Shown piece after piece: positions 5,515-5,515 of a stretch of DNA of 5,515 nucleotides. Below the pieces are notes generated by a model. It saw nothing but the letters and a program-made list of their open reading frames with translations, made no database searches and was not told the DNA's origin. The stretch covers positions 1-5,515 of the forward strand of contig JAKBRR010000141.1 of the NCBI GenBank assembly GCA_021845325.1, read 5' to 3'. The number at the start of each line of letters is the position of its first letter. The first letter of the stretch is position 1. Position numbers and translations under genes: made by a program. The DNA comes from Thermoplasmata archaeon. GTDB taxonomy: Archaea > Thermoplasmatota > Thermoplasmata > Thermoplasmatales > Thermoplasmataceae.

Positions 5515-5515
5515 A

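Overview
The window looks archaeal, most likely from a Thermoplasmatales-type or related AT-rich genome. The reasons are an archaeal DUF217-type VapB antitoxin, a COG1672-type archaeal ATPase fused to DUF234, TATA-box promoters about 25-30 bases upstream of starts (at least one fitting a leaderless mRNA), and GAGGTG-type ribosome sites on other genes. The assignment is inference from family distribution and promoter style, not from a marker gene.

Layout from left to right. Positions 1-228 (minus) hold the 5' part of a VapB-like antitoxin running off the left edge, with its TATA box and Shine-Dalgarno site. Positions 330-818 (minus) hold the C-terminal remnant of an IS4/IS1634-type DDE transposase that keeps only the catalytic Glu region. 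Positions 819-1006 have no recognisable gene but end in a TATA promoter. Positions 1007-1425 (plus) hold a decayed toxin-antitoxin pair: a broken antitoxin whose stop overlaps the GTG start of a broken PIN-domain toxin. Positions 1442-2881 (plus) hold an intact AAA-type ATPase with a winged helix and a C-terminal PD-(D/E)XK-like DUF234 domain. After a short convergent gap, positions 5134-3015 (minus) hold two tightly linked genes I cannot assign to a named family. Positions 5371-5514 (minus) hold the last codons of an IS256 (mutator) family transposase.

This is an accessory region: two different insertion-sequence families, one live-looking and one dead toxin-antitoxin locus, an ATPase of a family expanded in archaeal accessory regions, and an orphan two-gene operon. 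The operon is the best candidate for something undescribed. Its second gene encodes a protein with a D...E-x-K nuclease-like core, a compact Cys/His cluster and a winged-helix-like C-terminus; its first gene encodes a soluble 357-residue partner with no motif I recognise. A two-component defence or restriction-like module is a reasonable hypothesis from context, but nothing in the sequence proves it.
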